From Tenacibaculum sp. Bg11-29 (lineage in GTDB: Bacteria; Bacteroidota; Bacteroidia; Flavobacteriales; Flavobacteriaceae): 64,000 nucleotides of DNA. Shown in pieces: positions 50,175 through 60,711 of this stretch (position 1 is the stretch's first letter; every line of letters begins with the position of its first letter). Where the stretch lies: NCBI RefSeq assembly GCF_002836595.1, contig NZ_PJBB01000003.1, positions 1,983,001 through 2,047,000 of the forward strand, written 5' to 3'. Under the pieces are notes generated by a model. It had not been told where the DNA came from, did no database searches, and saw only the letters and a program-made list of their open reading frames with translations. The translations under genes and the position numbers were made by a program.

Positions 50175-50695
50175 AAAATGTAATTCACTTATTAATAATT
50201 GTCTTTTTATGCTCGTGTAGTGTTACAAAAGACTTTACAAAAGACAAAAAGAGTACTGATATAAAAAAAGATGTTCGTACTCAAACCACGAAAGTAACAG
50301 AAGAAAAAAGACCAGGGGGAATTTTAGAAGCTCCTATAACCCCCTTGGATGAACGCCCTAGAACAGACAGTGGAGAATTAAAGGCATTTATTCAAAAGTA
50401 TAAAGACGGAGGATTAACGAAAACTGTTTACTATAAACCAGATGGAAGTGTTGATGTGAAATGTTTAGCAGACGAGGTTTTTCGAAGGATAGAAGAACAA
50501 ACCAATATTCAAGATTCTTCGGAAATAGCAATTGACGAAAAGAATAAAACAAAGAAAAAGGAAGAGAAAATAATGCCTGAAATACTACTGTATATTGTTC
50601 TTGGAATGGTGTTAGTTTTCTTCATAATGACTTTTTTTATGTATAAAACACTGAATCAGAACAAAGCTATTTTAAAGGCTATATTAATAAAATAG
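50171..50695 (+). CDS. Candidate unimolecular spanin
   Basis: 174 residues. N-terminal lipobox LCSC (outer-membrane lipoprotein) and a C-terminal transmembrane helix ILLYIVLGMVLVFFIMTFFM, linked by a hydrophilic region. This is the architecture of u-spanins such as T1 gp11, which fuse inner and outer membranes in the last lysis step. Overlaps the endolysin gene by 4 nt. Confidence 0.6.
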   Translation: MKNVIHLLIIVFLCSCSVTKDFTKDKKSTDIKKDVRTQTTKVTEEKRPGGILEAPITPLDERPRTDSGELKAFIQKYKDGGLTKTVYYKPDGSVDVKCLADEVFRRIEEQTNIQDSSEIAIDEKNKTKKKEEKIMPEILLYIVLGMVLVFFIMTFFMYKTLNQNKAILKAILIK

Positions 50696-50697
50696 TT

Positions 50698-51486
50698 ATG
50701 AAGTTAAAGTTTAAAATGCCTACTTCTTGGAACGAATTAACAGATATACAATTAAATAAAATTGCGATACTTTTTTTCTCTGAAACAAGTGATATTCTTT
50801 TTGATGTAGCATTATTTAAAATATTAAATAAGTATGCTTGGTATAAATTGAAGCTTAGAATAAAAATCAAGTTACTTTTAAAAAATGTACCGATGATTGA
50901 TATAAAAAATCTGTACCTGAATTTTTACACAAAACAAAATCTGACACGATTTATTAGCGAAGTAAAAGCAAACAGAAAAACGTATTATGCACCTGCAGAC
51001 AGATTAACTAATTTAACGATCGGGGAGTTTTCAATGTGTGAAGATTTATTTTTAAGCTTTCAAAACAACATCAATAATAAAGCTGCAGGTTATGGAGTTC
51101 CTGCTTTGCGTTGGTTGGCTGCTGTACTATATTCTGATCAAAAAATAATCCGTGCTGATCTAGATAAAAATCAACTACCTTTTTTAGTTCAGGATTTTAA
51201 AAATGTACCTGTTGGTTTTTTATATTCAATGGCATTATCTTATAAAGGCTGTAAAGATTATATAGCTTCTTTAGAGAAATATAAGATTATTTACCCCGCT
51301 CCAAAAACAGAGGATAAACCCCCTAAAAAACTAACGTCTGCAAATATTAATAAGCTGATAATGGCGGTTGCTGACAATGGTATTTTTGGTACTTATAAAG
51401 AGAACTTTACGACCAATATTTACACTTTTTTAGATTACTACGCTGAAAAGCTAAAAACCATACCCAAAGATGGCACTAACGCATAA
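50698..51486 (+). CDS. Hypothetical phage protein (262 aa)
   Basis: MPTSWNELTDIQLNKIAILF start is seen in flavobacterial phage proteins of unknown function. Helical; likely a tail accessory or assembly protein. Confidence 0.5.
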   Translation: MKLKFKMPTSWNELTDIQLNKIAILFFSETSDILFDVALFKILNKYAWYKLKLRIKIKLLLKNVPMIDIKNLYLNFYTKQNLTRFISEVKANRKTYYAPADRLTNLTIGEFSMCEDLFLSFQNNINNKAAGYGVPALRWLAAVLYSDQKIIRADLDKNQLPFLVQDFKNVPVGFLYSMALSYKGCKDYIASLEKYKIIYPAPKTEDKPPKKLTSANINKLIMAVADNGIFGTYKENFTTNIYTFLDYYAEKLKTIPKDGTNA

Positions 51487-51985
51487 TGACATTATAAATA
51501 AATTAGCAGAAATTGGAGAAAGCCACACAGGTATAAAATCTCATTATAAATGGAATTTAGCTGAGTTTTTTGATTTTTCTGTAGCCGTAAGAGAAGGTTA
51601 TAACGTTACTTTAATGACGTATGAAAGCCCAACTGTAGTTCCAAGTAATGAAGAAAGTAATTTGCATTTAGATTGGAATTGTGGCTTTAACATCTTAGGG
51701 AAAGAAGGTGTTGAAACATATGAAATAGATAACCAACAAGCGCAAAACGAAGTATTAAACCATTGTTTAGAAATAGGATTTGAAGTAATGCGGAAATTAA
51801 TTTTAGATGCTTCTATTCCTTTTGTAAATAATGCCCCGAACCCATGGTATTCTGTTTTAAAAAAACTATCTTTTTCTTTTACGAAAATAGGACCCGTTAC
51901 AGCAAACAACTTATATGGTTATCGGTGTGAATTTTCTTTGAATCCCAAATTTAAAACTTCTGTAGATATATCTAAATGGAAGTAA
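51470..51985 (+). CDS. Hypothetical phage protein (171 aa)
   Basis: Overlaps the previous gene by 17 nt. Mixed alpha/beta, possible tail-completion protein by position. Confidence 0.5.
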   Translation: MALTHNDIINKLAEIGESHTGIKSHYKWNLAEFFDFSVAVREGYNVTLMTYESPTVVPSNEESNLHLDWNCGFNILGKEGVETYEIDNQQAQNEVLNHCLEIGFEVMRKLILDASIPFVNNAPNPWYSVLKKLSFSFTKIGPVTANNLYGYRCEFSLNPKFKTSVDISKWK

Positions 51986-51988
51986 TAA

Positions 51989-52017
51989 AAACCACTCTAC
52001 TAGAGTGGTTTTTTTTT
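51989..52017 (+). terminator. Rho-independent terminator
   Basis: AAAACCACTCTA CTAG-type hairpin AGAGTGGTTTT and T9. Confidence 0.85.
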
Positions 52018-52052
52018 GTCCTAACACACGTTTTAGAGTAGGTATATTTTAG
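52017..52052 (+). promoter_or_regulatory. Phage promoter-like element B
   Basis: TGTCCTAACACACGTTTTAG then TATATTTTAG just before ATG 52057, directly after a terminator. Matches element A. Confidence 0.6.
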
Positions 52053-52056
52053 CTGT

Positions 52057-52509
52057 ATGAAGAAACCCGTGGTAACGCTAAAAGAAATAAGAAAAGCTGA
52101 AAGAAAAATAGGTTTACGAGCTTCTAAAATGATTAGAGATAGCCTTGTTTCAGAGATAAATGCTATTAATTTTTATGCAAGGTCTATGTCTGAAGAGGCA
52201 TTAGATAGAACTGTGAAAGTTAAACCTATAATGGGTAATGTTCGTTTATTTAGAATATCTACATCAATGATGCTTCACGGGTTTGTTTTAGAACAGGGAG
52301 CGTCTGAACGTTCTGCACATACTCGTAGAATTGAAAAAACAAATACATTTTATACGGTAAAAGATCACGGTTTTATTCTGAGACGTATTCCTTTTATGGA
52401 AGAAGCTATTTTAAAAAGTGGTGCTTTTAAACATTTATTTAATGAAATAGGAAAATTAAGAATGAAAGAAGTTGCAATTTCTTTTATGCAATCTGATATT
52501 AAAATATAG
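52057..52509 (+). CDS. Hypothetical tail-module protein (150 aa)
   Basis: Basic helical protein with hydrophobic turns (HGFVLEQGASERSAHTRR); HK97 gp10-like by size and position only. Confidence 0.5.
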   Translation: MKKPVVTLKEIRKAERKIGLRASKMIRDSLVSEINAINFYARSMSEEALDRTVKVKPIMGNVRLFRISTSMMLHGFVLEQGASERSAHTRRIEKTNTFYTVKDHGFILRRIPFMEEAILKSGAFKHLFNEIGKLRMKEVAISFMQSDIKI

Positions 52510-52513
52510 CGTA

Positions 52514-55500
52514 ATGGCGATTAAAAAAAAGGGAATTTGGGATATTTCGATAGAGATAAACGGTAAACAAATTAAGAACAACTTAAGGGAGGTTGGTCGT
52601 TCTGTTGGTAAATTAAAAGGGCAATTAAGTTTGTTAACACCAGGAACGGATGAGTTTATAAAAAAAGCAGCTGAACTTAAAAAAGCAAAAGCCCATTTCA
52701 CGAAGCTAAAGGATGCAATTCATGGTACGACTTCTGGTGTTGAAAAAATGAAAAAGAGTACAACGAATTTAAAATCGTTAATTCTTTCCGCTTTTTCTAT
52801 TGGTGCCGTTGTTTCTTTTTTTAAAACAATTGTGTCTCAGGTTGGAGTTTTAAGAAAGTTGAAAGGGACATTATCTCAAATAACCAAATTACAAGGTGTC
52901 TCCTTAAATCAAGCAACGGCTAAATTAAAAGCTTTAGCGACTACTTTTAATGCAGATACCGATAAAATGTCGGAAGCAGCAAATAACTTTTCTAAATCTA
53001 TGGGTATTGGTTTTTCTGAAGCCTTAGATTTAATAAAAGAAGGATATCTGGAAGGAGCGGATGCCAACAATGATTTTTTAGACAAAGTGAAAGAATATCC
53101 CGAGTTATTAAAAGAAACAGGTTTTGCAGCTGAAGAAGCTATTGCTTTAATGACGCAGGAAGTAAAGTTGGGGATTTATTCAGATAAAGGAATTGACAGT
53201 ATAAAAGAGGCTAATTTACGTTTGCGTGAAATGCCTGATTCAGCAGCGGAAGCATTAGACGCTATTGGGTTAAGTTCTGAAACAATACTTCAAGAACTTA
53301 AAAACGGTAGTAAAACAACTTTTGATGTTATACAACAAGTTTCTAAAAGAATGTCAACCTTACCGCCTCAAAGTAAAGTTGTAGGAGAAGCAATTGCCAA
53401 TATTTTTGGAGGAGCAGGGGAGGATGCAGGGCTTCGTTACATTTCTAATTTACATAAGATTGATTTAAGTTTAGGCAACTTGTCTGCTAAAACAAATGAT
53501 TATGTAAGAGCTAAAAAGTTAGAAGCTGATGCAAATGAAGCTCTAAACAATGTAATGATTCGATTAACAGGTACAGGAAGTTCTTTATCTATGGTGTTTA
53601 GTGCATTTAAGATGGTTTCAGCAGATTTACTTGGAACTTTAACAGGTGTAAAAGATTCCTCTTTAGAGTCGATTAAATCATTTGATGCACAAGCAAAGGC
53701 TGTTAATGATTTAGATAAAAATTTGGTACCGCTTATTTCAGAATACGATAATTTAACAGCTAAAACATCTTTAACAAAAGAAGAACAAGATCGGTTAAAG
53801 GTGGTTATTGGTAAAATTGGAGGTATTGTTCCAACTGCAATTACAGCATTTGATGATTATGGTAATGCCTTAGATATTAATTCTGAGAAAGCGAAAGATT
53901 TTATTAAAACTCAAAAAATATTGCTTAATCATAAAAACTCAGAAGTAATTGAGGAGCAGAAAGATAAATTGTCTGAATTAAACAAAGAGCTCGAAAAAAA
54001 CAAAGCTATTTTAAAAAATAGAAATAAAGACGGTGATATTGTAAGGGTTAAGCATACGATTACGAAAACAGATAGGCTTATTGTTTCAGAGGAAAAAGTT
54101 AGTGAAGATGAAATCAGGAAACGTCAAGCTCGTTTAAAAATAATACAAGAAGAATTAGTAAAACATCAGGTAATTTTAGATGCTCACAATGGTGATTATT
54201 TAGACAAGCTGAGTAAAAAAGAAGAAGCAGCTACTGTTAAAACCTCGGAGCAAATATCAGCAAGAAAGATATTAGAAGCTACTGCAGCTAAATTGAAAAT
54301 TAAAAATATTGCAAGTTTAACAGATCAGGAATTAAAAAAGAAGATAGAGGCGCAAATTAAAAAATCTAAAAAGCTTTATGAATCTAAAATAAAAAGTGAT
54401 AAAAAATTAAAAGATAGTCTTTTGAAGTCTCAACAGAAATATAAAGATGAAGTACTATTTGCTTCAAAAAGTCTTATGGAGCAAGAAAAAATAACTTATG
54501 AAGAAAATTTAAAATTAGCAGGTCTTTATGGTAAAAAAGAAATTGATTTAAGCAAAGATGATTTAAAGGTAAAGGAAATTTTACTAAAATTACATCAGGT
54601 AAATATGGTCAAATTAAAAGCGGGAGAGGCTGATAAAAATATTGCTGCTATTTCTAAAAACTACGATTCTGAGAAAAGAATTAGACAAAAAGTGTTTAAT
54701 AATTTCTTAAATGGTGTTGTTGAATTTGAAGCAGCTAAAGCATTACTTAAGGATAGTTTAAGTAAAGAGCAATTAACCAAAATAACGACACTAGAAGAAG
54801 CTAAAAGCGCTTTGAAAAGACAACATGAACAGGCAGAGTTAACTAAAAAGGCTGAATATTTACAAAAGTTAATTAAAGTATTATCTGTAGAAGTCACACA
54901 GGCGAGTTTATCAGATAGTGTTTTAACTGACGAGCAAAAAGAAGCTTTAACGGAAAGATTAGAAGAAGTTAAATTAAAACTGTCTGAGGTTGGTCTGGCT
55001 AAAAAAGAAATTGCAGGAGGTGAAGAAGAAAAAGAAGAAGAAGCGGCAGATTCAGGTTTAGATATCCTTGGCTCTAGTCCTGAACAGTGGGAGGACGTTT
55101 TCGGAAAATTAGATACTTCTGCTAAAAAAATGGGTGCTTTAGTTGGTGTCTTAAAAGGCTTACAGGAAGCCTGGGGTATGTATAATAAATTTGTTTCTCA
55201 AGCTGAAGACAAGCAACTTCAAAAGCTTGAACAATCAAATAACAAGAAAAAGAAAGCTTTAAAAGAACAATTAGATAATGGCGCTATAAGTCAAGAAGTC
55301 TATAACGAAAAAATTGAAGAGCTAGATCTTAAATTAGATAAGAAAAAGGCTGAAATAGAATATAAAAGAGCGAAAAGAGAACGTATAAGTGCCTTATTTA
55401 ATGTTGCTTCAAATACAGCATCGGGAATAATGAAAGCGGTTGCTTCTTTTCCGCTTACAGGTGGTATGCCATGGGCGGGAATTATTGCAGGAATGGGAGC

Positions 55501-55963
55501 TATACAGGCAGGAATGATATTGTCAGCACCTATGCCAGATAAAGGTTTTTTTAAAGGAGGTAATACAGGTGATCAAGCGATTGCTTATGATGGTGACGGT
55601 AAAATAACTGGGTATGTTCACGCGAACGAATGGGTAATGCCTGAGATAATGACTTCTAACCCAAAATATGCAAAAACACTATCTTATTTAGAGGCCGAAC
55701 GAGGCAGGTTAACAGGGCATTATAACGGAGGTAATACAAGTGTTTCTACTTCTTCAAGCGAAGAAATAGAAGAAGATGTAAATATACCAGGAACTTCATC
55801 TGTGGTAAATAGTCAATTAGTATCTGTATTAATAGATTTAAACGCAACTTTAATTAAAGGGATAAAAGCGAATATAAAATTTGGTTATTCAGAAGCAGAG
55901 GATTTAACCGAATTGCTTAGTGAAATAGATTCAGCAACTAATAACGGCATAATACAACCATGA
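52514..55963 (+). CDS. Tape measure protein
   Basis: 1149 residues from ATG 52514 (MAIKKKGIWDISIEINGKQI), 4 nt after the previous stop. Long coiled-coil regions (500-760, 860-960), a hydrophobic segment near 100, FRLTGTGSSLSMVF-like TMP core near 360, and a Gly-rich hydrophobic stretch GGMPWAGIIAGMGAIQAGMI near 1000. Sets tail length; about 1150 residues would predict a tail near 170 nm by the usual 0.15 nm per residue rule. Confidence 0.88.
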   Translation: MAIKKKGIWDISIEINGKQIKNNLREVGRSVGKLKGQLSLLTPGTDEFIKKAAELKKAKAHFTKLKDAIHGTTSGVEKMKKSTTNLKSLILSAFSIGAVVSFFKTIVSQVGVLRKLKGTLSQITKLQGVSLNQATAKLKALATTFNADTDKMSEAANNFSKSMGIGFSEALDLIKEGYLEGADANNDFLDKVKEYPELLKETGFAAEEAIALMTQEVKLGIYSDKGIDSIKEANLRLREMPDSAAEALDAIGLSSETILQELKNGSKTTFDVIQQVSKRMSTLPPQSKVVGEAIANIFGGAGEDAGLRYISNLHKIDLSLGNLSAKTNDYVRAKKLEADANEALNNVMIRLTGTGSSLSMVFSAFKMVSADLLGTLTGVKDSSLESIKSFDAQAKAVNDLDKNLVPLISEYDNLTAKTSLTKEEQDRLKVVIGKIGGIVPTAITAFDDYGNALDINSEKAKDFIKTQKILLNHKNSEVIEEQKDKLSELNKELEKNKAILKNRNKDGDIVRVKHTITKTDRLIVSEEKVSEDEIRKRQARLKIIQEELVKHQVILDAHNGDYLDKLSKKEEAATVKTSEQISARKILEATAAKLKIKNIASLTDQELKKKIEAQIKKSKKLYESKIKSDKKLKDSLLKSQQKYKDEVLFASKSLMEQEKITYEENLKLAGLYGKKEIDLSKDDLKVKEILLKLHQVNMVKLKAGEADKNIAAISKNYDSEKRIRQKVFNNFLNGVVEFEAAKALLKDSLSKEQLTKITTLEEAKSALKRQHEQAELTKKAEYLQKLIKVLSVEVTQASLSDSVLTDEQKEALTERLEEVKLKLSEVGLAKKEIAGGEEEKEEEAADSGLDILGSSPEQWEDVFGKLDTSAKKMGALVGVLKGLQEAWGMYNKFVSQAEDKQLQKLEQSNNKKKKALKEQLDNGAISQEVYNEKIEELDLKLDKKKAEIEYKRAKRERISALFNVASNTASGIMKAVASFPLTGGMPWAGIIAGMGAIQAGMILSAPMPDKGFFKGGNTGDQAIAYDGDGKITGYVHANEWVMPEIMTSNPKYAKTLSYLEAERGRLTGHYNGGNTSVSTSSSEEIEEDVNIPGTSSVVNSQLVSVLIDLNATLIKGIKANIKFGYSEAEDLTELLSEIDSATNNGIIQP

Positions 55964-57009
55964 TAACAGCAGTACAAATACCAAAAAAAGACACCGTTTT
56001 TTTAACAACCAATCCTATCATTTTCGAAGTGTCAACAGATTTAGATGCTTCGCATTACATAACAGCTAAAGTAACTTTAGATACAGGTGAGATTATAAGT
56101 CAAATTTGGGGTAGATATACACCAACAAATTTAAAAGTGAATTTGCAAAACTTATTTTTAGACTTTTTTAAAGTTGATTTTGAAAAGGTTACTACGAACG
56201 GATTAATGCGAAAAAGTGATTTATTAAAAAAGGTAATTATTGAATTAAAGGAGGTTGTTATTGGGGCTGAAGAAGTTGTTTCTACTTTTGTTTTACCTAA
56301 TTTTTACGTGCTTTCATCCAATGAAAAACAATCCTTTGATAGTTCAATTAATTTACAAAAATTATCAATATTACCGGACGTTGTATCTGTAACTAAAAAA
56401 AGTGTTATTCGCGTTCCTTTATGGCTAAATGCCCCTGAACTTGATATAAAAATAATAAGTGGAATTGCAGAAATTTACAACCTTAAAAAAACAAATTTAA
56501 AGAAGGGTGTTTTTTATTTTGACTTTGATTTTAGTACTATTTCTAATTTGGATGATGTAGCAATAATAACTTTTACAGATGGCCATAAGACTATTGAGCA
56601 GATAATACAGTTTGCTGTTTTAAGAGCTTATGATATTGAGCAGTTTTACGTACTAAATAATATAAATATTTATGAATATGTGGAGTTGTTTGGTAAGAAA
56701 ACAGCTACTAATTCATATAAAAGAAATATCATTAACGATTATAATGATGTAGTGCATCAGGTAGATTTAAGCAAAACCCATACTGTTAAAATATATTCTC
56801 ATTTCTTACTAGAAAATCAGTTGCCTTTACTTTCTTTATTCAATGAAAGTAAAAAGGTTTTCTACTTAAAAGATGGTGTCTTCTTACCGTTTGTTGCAAT
56901 AACAAAAAAAGCTTCTGCAGGTGATTCAAGTAAAAATTATTACCAGGAATATATCGAGTTAAAACAGTCAGAATTTCCATTAACGAACGATACTTATAAC
57001 TACCAATAG
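55960..57009 (+). CDS. Tail protein (distal-tail-like position, 349 aa)
   Basis: Beta-rich; overlaps the tape measure gene by 4 nt. No motif recognised; role inferred from order. Confidence 0.55.
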   Translation: MITAVQIPKKDTVFLTTNPIIFEVSTDLDASHYITAKVTLDTGEIISQIWGRYTPTNLKVNLQNLFLDFFKVDFEKVTTNGLMRKSDLLKKVIIELKEVVIGAEEVVSTFVLPNFYVLSSNEKQSFDSSINLQKLSILPDVVSVTKKSVIRVPLWLNAPELDIKIISGIAEIYNLKKTNLKKGVFYFDFDFSTISNLDDVAIITFTDGHKTIEQIIQFAVLRAYDIEQFYVLNNINIYEYVELFGKKTATNSYKRNIINDYNDVVHQVDLSKTHTVKIYSHFLLENQLPLLSLFNESKKVFYLKDGVFLPFVAITKKASAGDSSKNYYQEYIELKQSEFPLTNDTYNYQ

Positions 57010-57015
57010 AATAAA

Positions 57016-59442
57016 ATGATTAAAATATATAGCACTTCTGGAGAAGAAATAAATGTTGTGAAATCATCAATAAATATAACAAAAGAAAACAATGCTTTTT
57101 CTACTGATTTTTCAGTTTTTCATTCTAAATACCCATTTTTAATAAAAGAAGATATTGTTGCCGTTAGGAATTTTGGAAATAGACATTTATCTACTATGGG
57201 AAGAAATAAAGAGTTTGAAGTTTTAGTGCAGTTTGGGACTGAAACACACAAAGGTTTTTTAATCATTACAGACTATTTAAAAGGATCTCGAAAATGTAAT
57301 ATCAGATTCGGATCTGAATTATTAACTATAATAAAAACATCAATTTCTAGTTTTTTTGGGAATCATTATTTCGGTACACAAATACCATATAGTGAAACTG
57401 TAAACGCTCCTATAGACCCTAAGACTTTTATGGATGCTGTAAATATTCATGCTTTAAAAAAATACCCAGAAGTTGATTTTTGTTTTCCTGCAATGTCAAT
57501 TCCTGATTTTTTTAAAGAAGAGGGAATTTTAAAACCTAATACACCTCTAAACTTTAGGGAGTTATTCGGTACCGATTTACAAACAAATAATTTATATAAA
57601 TCAGCTGCTTTAAATTTTTATAGATCGTTGGATTATATGTCTTTAAACCCTATGCCTTACTTGATGGCATTAGTTGAAAAACCGTTAAAAAGTATAGGTT
57701 GGAAGTTAGAAGGAGACTTTAAAAATGACTCTTTTAATGAGAAAATAATAATAGTACCTAAAGTACATAATAACACTTTGTTTCCTATAAATGCAGGATA
57801 TGTAATGCCTATTAATAATATGACAAACGGCTCTAAACAACACATTATTACTCACTATAAATTAGAGAAAGGGACGTTTTCAGTAGAATTAAATTTGAAA
57901 GGGGTTAATAATGCTGCGGGGGTTAGTGTTTCTGCTTTGGTTCTAAGAGGTAGTGAAACATTATATTCTGAAACAATAGAAACAGAAGATTTTAAAGGCT
58001 CTTTTGAATTTGAAGTTACAGAAGAAAATAAAACTGAAAATCTTGTTTTTTTGTACTCTCATCAAAACTCAGCAACGCCTAATTCTGGTGAATTTATAAT
58101 AAAAGGAAATTCTTATACCGAAAAAAAAGCGGTGCTTTTTCATCCAACAGTCGATTTAAAAAGATATGTGCCAGACTGGTCTTTTTTGGATTTACTGAAC
58201 AACTTAAAGCAATTCAGAAACTTAAAAATAGATATAGACGAACAGCGAAAGGTTGTCGCAATGAATTATAATACGAAGTTTCTTTCTAATTTTGATTATG
58301 TCGATTTAACGGACTATATTTTTAAACAAAAGTCTTTAAAAAACAACACGGTAGGCGAATACAAAATTTCTTATGCCGATGAGCCGAGTAACGGGAAAAC
58401 AGGAAGTATTGCAAACGTTTTTAAAACTAATTATAGTAATAAAGGTGAGTTTGATAAAGATGGTGTTACACTCGCTATTTATGATGGAGGTAATGAGGTA
58501 ATTGAGTTCTTTGAGGATAAGTCTTTAAAATTAGATGAGTCTTTAGGTAGTTTGTATAATATTGCCTGGAGGGATTGGTTATTTTTATTAAATAATTCGT
58601 CTACCATTCAAGCGGACGCTTATTTACCTCAGACCGTTGTTGAGCAACTTGGCAAAAAACATAAAATATATTATGATACGATACAATATGCAGTTACTAA
58701 AATAGATTATTCACTCTCGAACAATGAGTTAATAAAGGTTCAAATGACTTTAAGGAATATTTTAAGAAATGGTGCTGTATCTAATACTGATTTTGTTGTT
58801 TCAAACCCTGAAAAAGAAATAATATTAAACAGTTTAACTCGTAATACCTTTAGTTATTACCTGCATTACACTTTAGTTAATTTTACAGCTTTTAATGGTC
58901 GAATGATAGCAAAACAGTTAAAGCAAAACCCTGATTTGGGAATTGAATATACAGGGAAAGAATATTTTGAATATAATGTTGCTGATCAAGAAAAAGGAAC
59001 TGTTAGTATCTTTTATCTAGAAGCTTACAAGACTGCATGGTGGGAGTTACAGGCAACTAACTTTGATGGTTCTGTAGTATCTAATAAAATGTATCATCAT
59101 CATATTCATGTGCCTTATGTTAATATGCAAAAGATTAAACTAATTCATTTGGATGTTGTCGGGGGTGTTTTGGGTATTAGAGACTTTTTTAAATATAGAT
59201 TTGAATTTGACGGCATTGCACCAACAGAGTTAACATTTGAATTAGCAAAATCAAATCTTCAAGGTGTAGTCGTTTCAAGAGAATATTATACACTTACAGA
59301 TTTAACAAAATCGCATTACATTAAAACTCCTACGAGGGATGGCGTTTATTCTATGAGTTGTACGACAGTCATTGAAGGTAAAATTTATACCTCTACAGAA
59401 ATAACACTTTGGAAAGGTAATGTTTGGAATGTTCCACTATAA
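57016..59442 (+). CDS. Large tail protein (808 aa)
   Basis: Beta-rich protein with FRELFGTDLQTNNLYKSAAL and late YHHHIHVPYVNMQKIKLIHL. Last structural gene; probably a baseplate or receptor-binding protein. Confidence 0.6.
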   Translation: MIKIYSTSGEEINVVKSSINITKENNAFSTDFSVFHSKYPFLIKEDIVAVRNFGNRHLSTMGRNKEFEVLVQFGTETHKGFLIITDYLKGSRKCNIRFGSELLTIIKTSISSFFGNHYFGTQIPYSETVNAPIDPKTFMDAVNIHALKKYPEVDFCFPAMSIPDFFKEEGILKPNTPLNFRELFGTDLQTNNLYKSAALNFYRSLDYMSLNPMPYLMALVEKPLKSIGWKLEGDFKNDSFNEKIIIVPKVHNNTLFPINAGYVMPINNMTNGSKQHIITHYKLEKGTFSVELNLKGVNNAAGVSVSALVLRGSETLYSETIETEDFKGSFEFEVTEENKTENLVFLYSHQNSATPNSGEFIIKGNSYTEKKAVLFHPTVDLKRYVPDWSFLDLLNNLKQFRNLKIDIDEQRKVVAMNYNTKFLSNFDYVDLTDYIFKQKSLKNNTVGEYKISYADEPSNGKTGSIANVFKTNYSNKGEFDKDGVTLAIYDGGNEVIEFFEDKSLKLDESLGSLYNIAWRDWLFLLNNSSTIQADAYLPQTVVEQLGKKHKIYYDTIQYAVTKIDYSLSNNELIKVQMTLRNILRNGAVSNTDFVVSNPEKEIILNSLTRNTFSYYLHYTLVNFTAFNGRMIAKQLKQNPDLGIEYTGKEYFEYNVADQEKGTVSIFYLEAYKTAWWELQATNFDGSVVSNKMYHHHIHVPYVNMQKIKLIHLDVVGGVLGIRDFFKYRFEFDGIAPTELTFELAKSNLQGVVVSREYYTLTDLTKSHYIKTPTRDGVYSMSCTTVIEGKIYTSTEITLWKGNVWNVPL

Positions 59443-59453
59443 CTCGTTTTGCT

Positions 59454-60632
59454 TCAAAAATTTAATTTTGCACTTTGTATGTTTCCTATTGCTTTAAAGA
59501 TATTTTTGGGTAGGTATTCTTCAGTTTGTTTAATAGAGTAATGACGAGCTTGATTTTTTACATCAATAGTTGGGATACCTAATTGAAGGTAATTTGTTAT
59601 ACCAGTATCTTTTAAGCTATACCATTGATATGTTTGGTTGAATTTTAATTCTTTACGTAGTTTTGTCCAGGTATCTGATATTTTTTTCGGATCTCCTTTT
59701 TGTGAGCCAGGTTTAAAACTATCAGCAGAAAATAAATAATCAGAGTTGTTTGCTTTGCTAAGGTGTTTTGCTAAAATTGTCATAATGTCTAAGGGGATTG
59801 TGACTATTTGTGATTTTCTATTTTTACTAGCTTCAGCAGGAACGTTTATTATTCCGTTAGAAAGTATAACGTCCTTCACTTTTAATTTAGTGAGTTCGGT
59901 ACGTCTTATTAAGCAGTAAAATGCGGTTTGGCAAAGAACTCCATAGTGGTAATTGGTTTTTTTTAAATGGTTAAAGATTAATTCTCTTTCAGTTTTGGGT
60001 ATAATAGTTCTCTTTTTTTCATTTTGCTTAATTTTTGAAAGTAGACTTGTAAAATCAACATTAATATATCGTCTTTTAATTAGCCATCTTGTAAATATTC
60101 CTATAAAAGCTAAATAATTATTGTGAGTTCTTGCCGAGTTTTTTCGTTGATAGAAAATCATATCTAAAAAATCTCTACTTAAGGTTTCATTAAAATCAGT
60201 AACAAAACAATCTTGTTTTTTTTCTTTTTTTAAAAACTCTTTTAAGTTATTGATATAGCTTTTATAAGCACGTAAGGTGTCTTCTCTAAGTGCGCCTTTA
60301 ATAATTTGTTGTTCAATTTGTTTAATGAAGATGTCGAATACGTCAAAAAGGTTTGCAAATGATTTTATATTCTGATCTTGAATAAAAGGAGTCCAGCCTG
60401 TTTGTAGTTTTGAATTTAAGTTTGCTATTATTCTTACAGCATGTTTCCTTCTCTCTGTTTTATTTTCAATTTTTTTTACTCTATTTCTCTTACGTTTAAG
60501 TTTTTTATTAGGGTCTACTTCGTAAGGGTCAATAGCGTAATATATTATTTCCCAGGTCTTATTTTCTTTAAGTTCTGCAGGAATATAATCAATAAAAGGA
60601 ATAAGTTTTTTTGGGAATTGAGGTTTTGACAT
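59454..60632 (-). CDS. int: Tyrosine recombinase (prophage integrase)
   Basis: 392 residues. Basic N-terminal arm-binding domain; core-binding domain about 110-200; catalytic Arg in FYCLIRRTELTKLKVKDV, the second box SLKDTGITNYLQ and ARHYSIKQTEEYL carrying the nucleophile Tyr. Box II has KD in place of the common RH, a variant seen in Bacteroidota enzymes. Transcribed toward the prophage interior from beside attR. Confidence 0.9.
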   Translation of the reverse strand: MSKPQFPKKLIPFIDYIPAELKENKTWEIIYYAIDPYEVDPNKKLKRKRNRVKKIENKTERRKHAVRIIANLNSKLQTGWTPFIQDQNIKSFANLFDVFDIFIKQIEQQIIKGALREDTLRAYKSYINNLKEFLKKEKKQDCFVTDFNETLSRDFLDMIFYQRKNSARTHNNYLAFIGIFTRWLIKRRYINVDFTSLLSKIKQNEKKRTIIPKTERELIFNHLKKTNYHYGVLCQTAFYCLIRRTELTKLKVKDVILSNGIINVPAEASKNRKSQIVTIPLDIMTILAKHLSKANNSDYLFSADSFKPGSQKGDPKKISDTWTKLRKELKFNQTYQWYSLKDTGITNYLQLGIPTIDVKNQARHYSIKQTEEYLPKNIFKAIGNIQSAKLNF

Positions 60633-60681
60633 TTTTTTTTTACATCAAATTGTTGATTTGACTGTAAAATGAATACCAATT

Positions 60682-60698
60682 GGCGAGTTTTTGACACG
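60682..60698 (+). repeat. Arm-type-like motif, right end
   Basis: GGCGAGTTTTTGACACG, between integrase start and att core; counterparts at 18674, 20811 and 23242. Confidence 0.55.
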
Positions 60699-60711
60699 CT
60701 TTTTTAATGAA

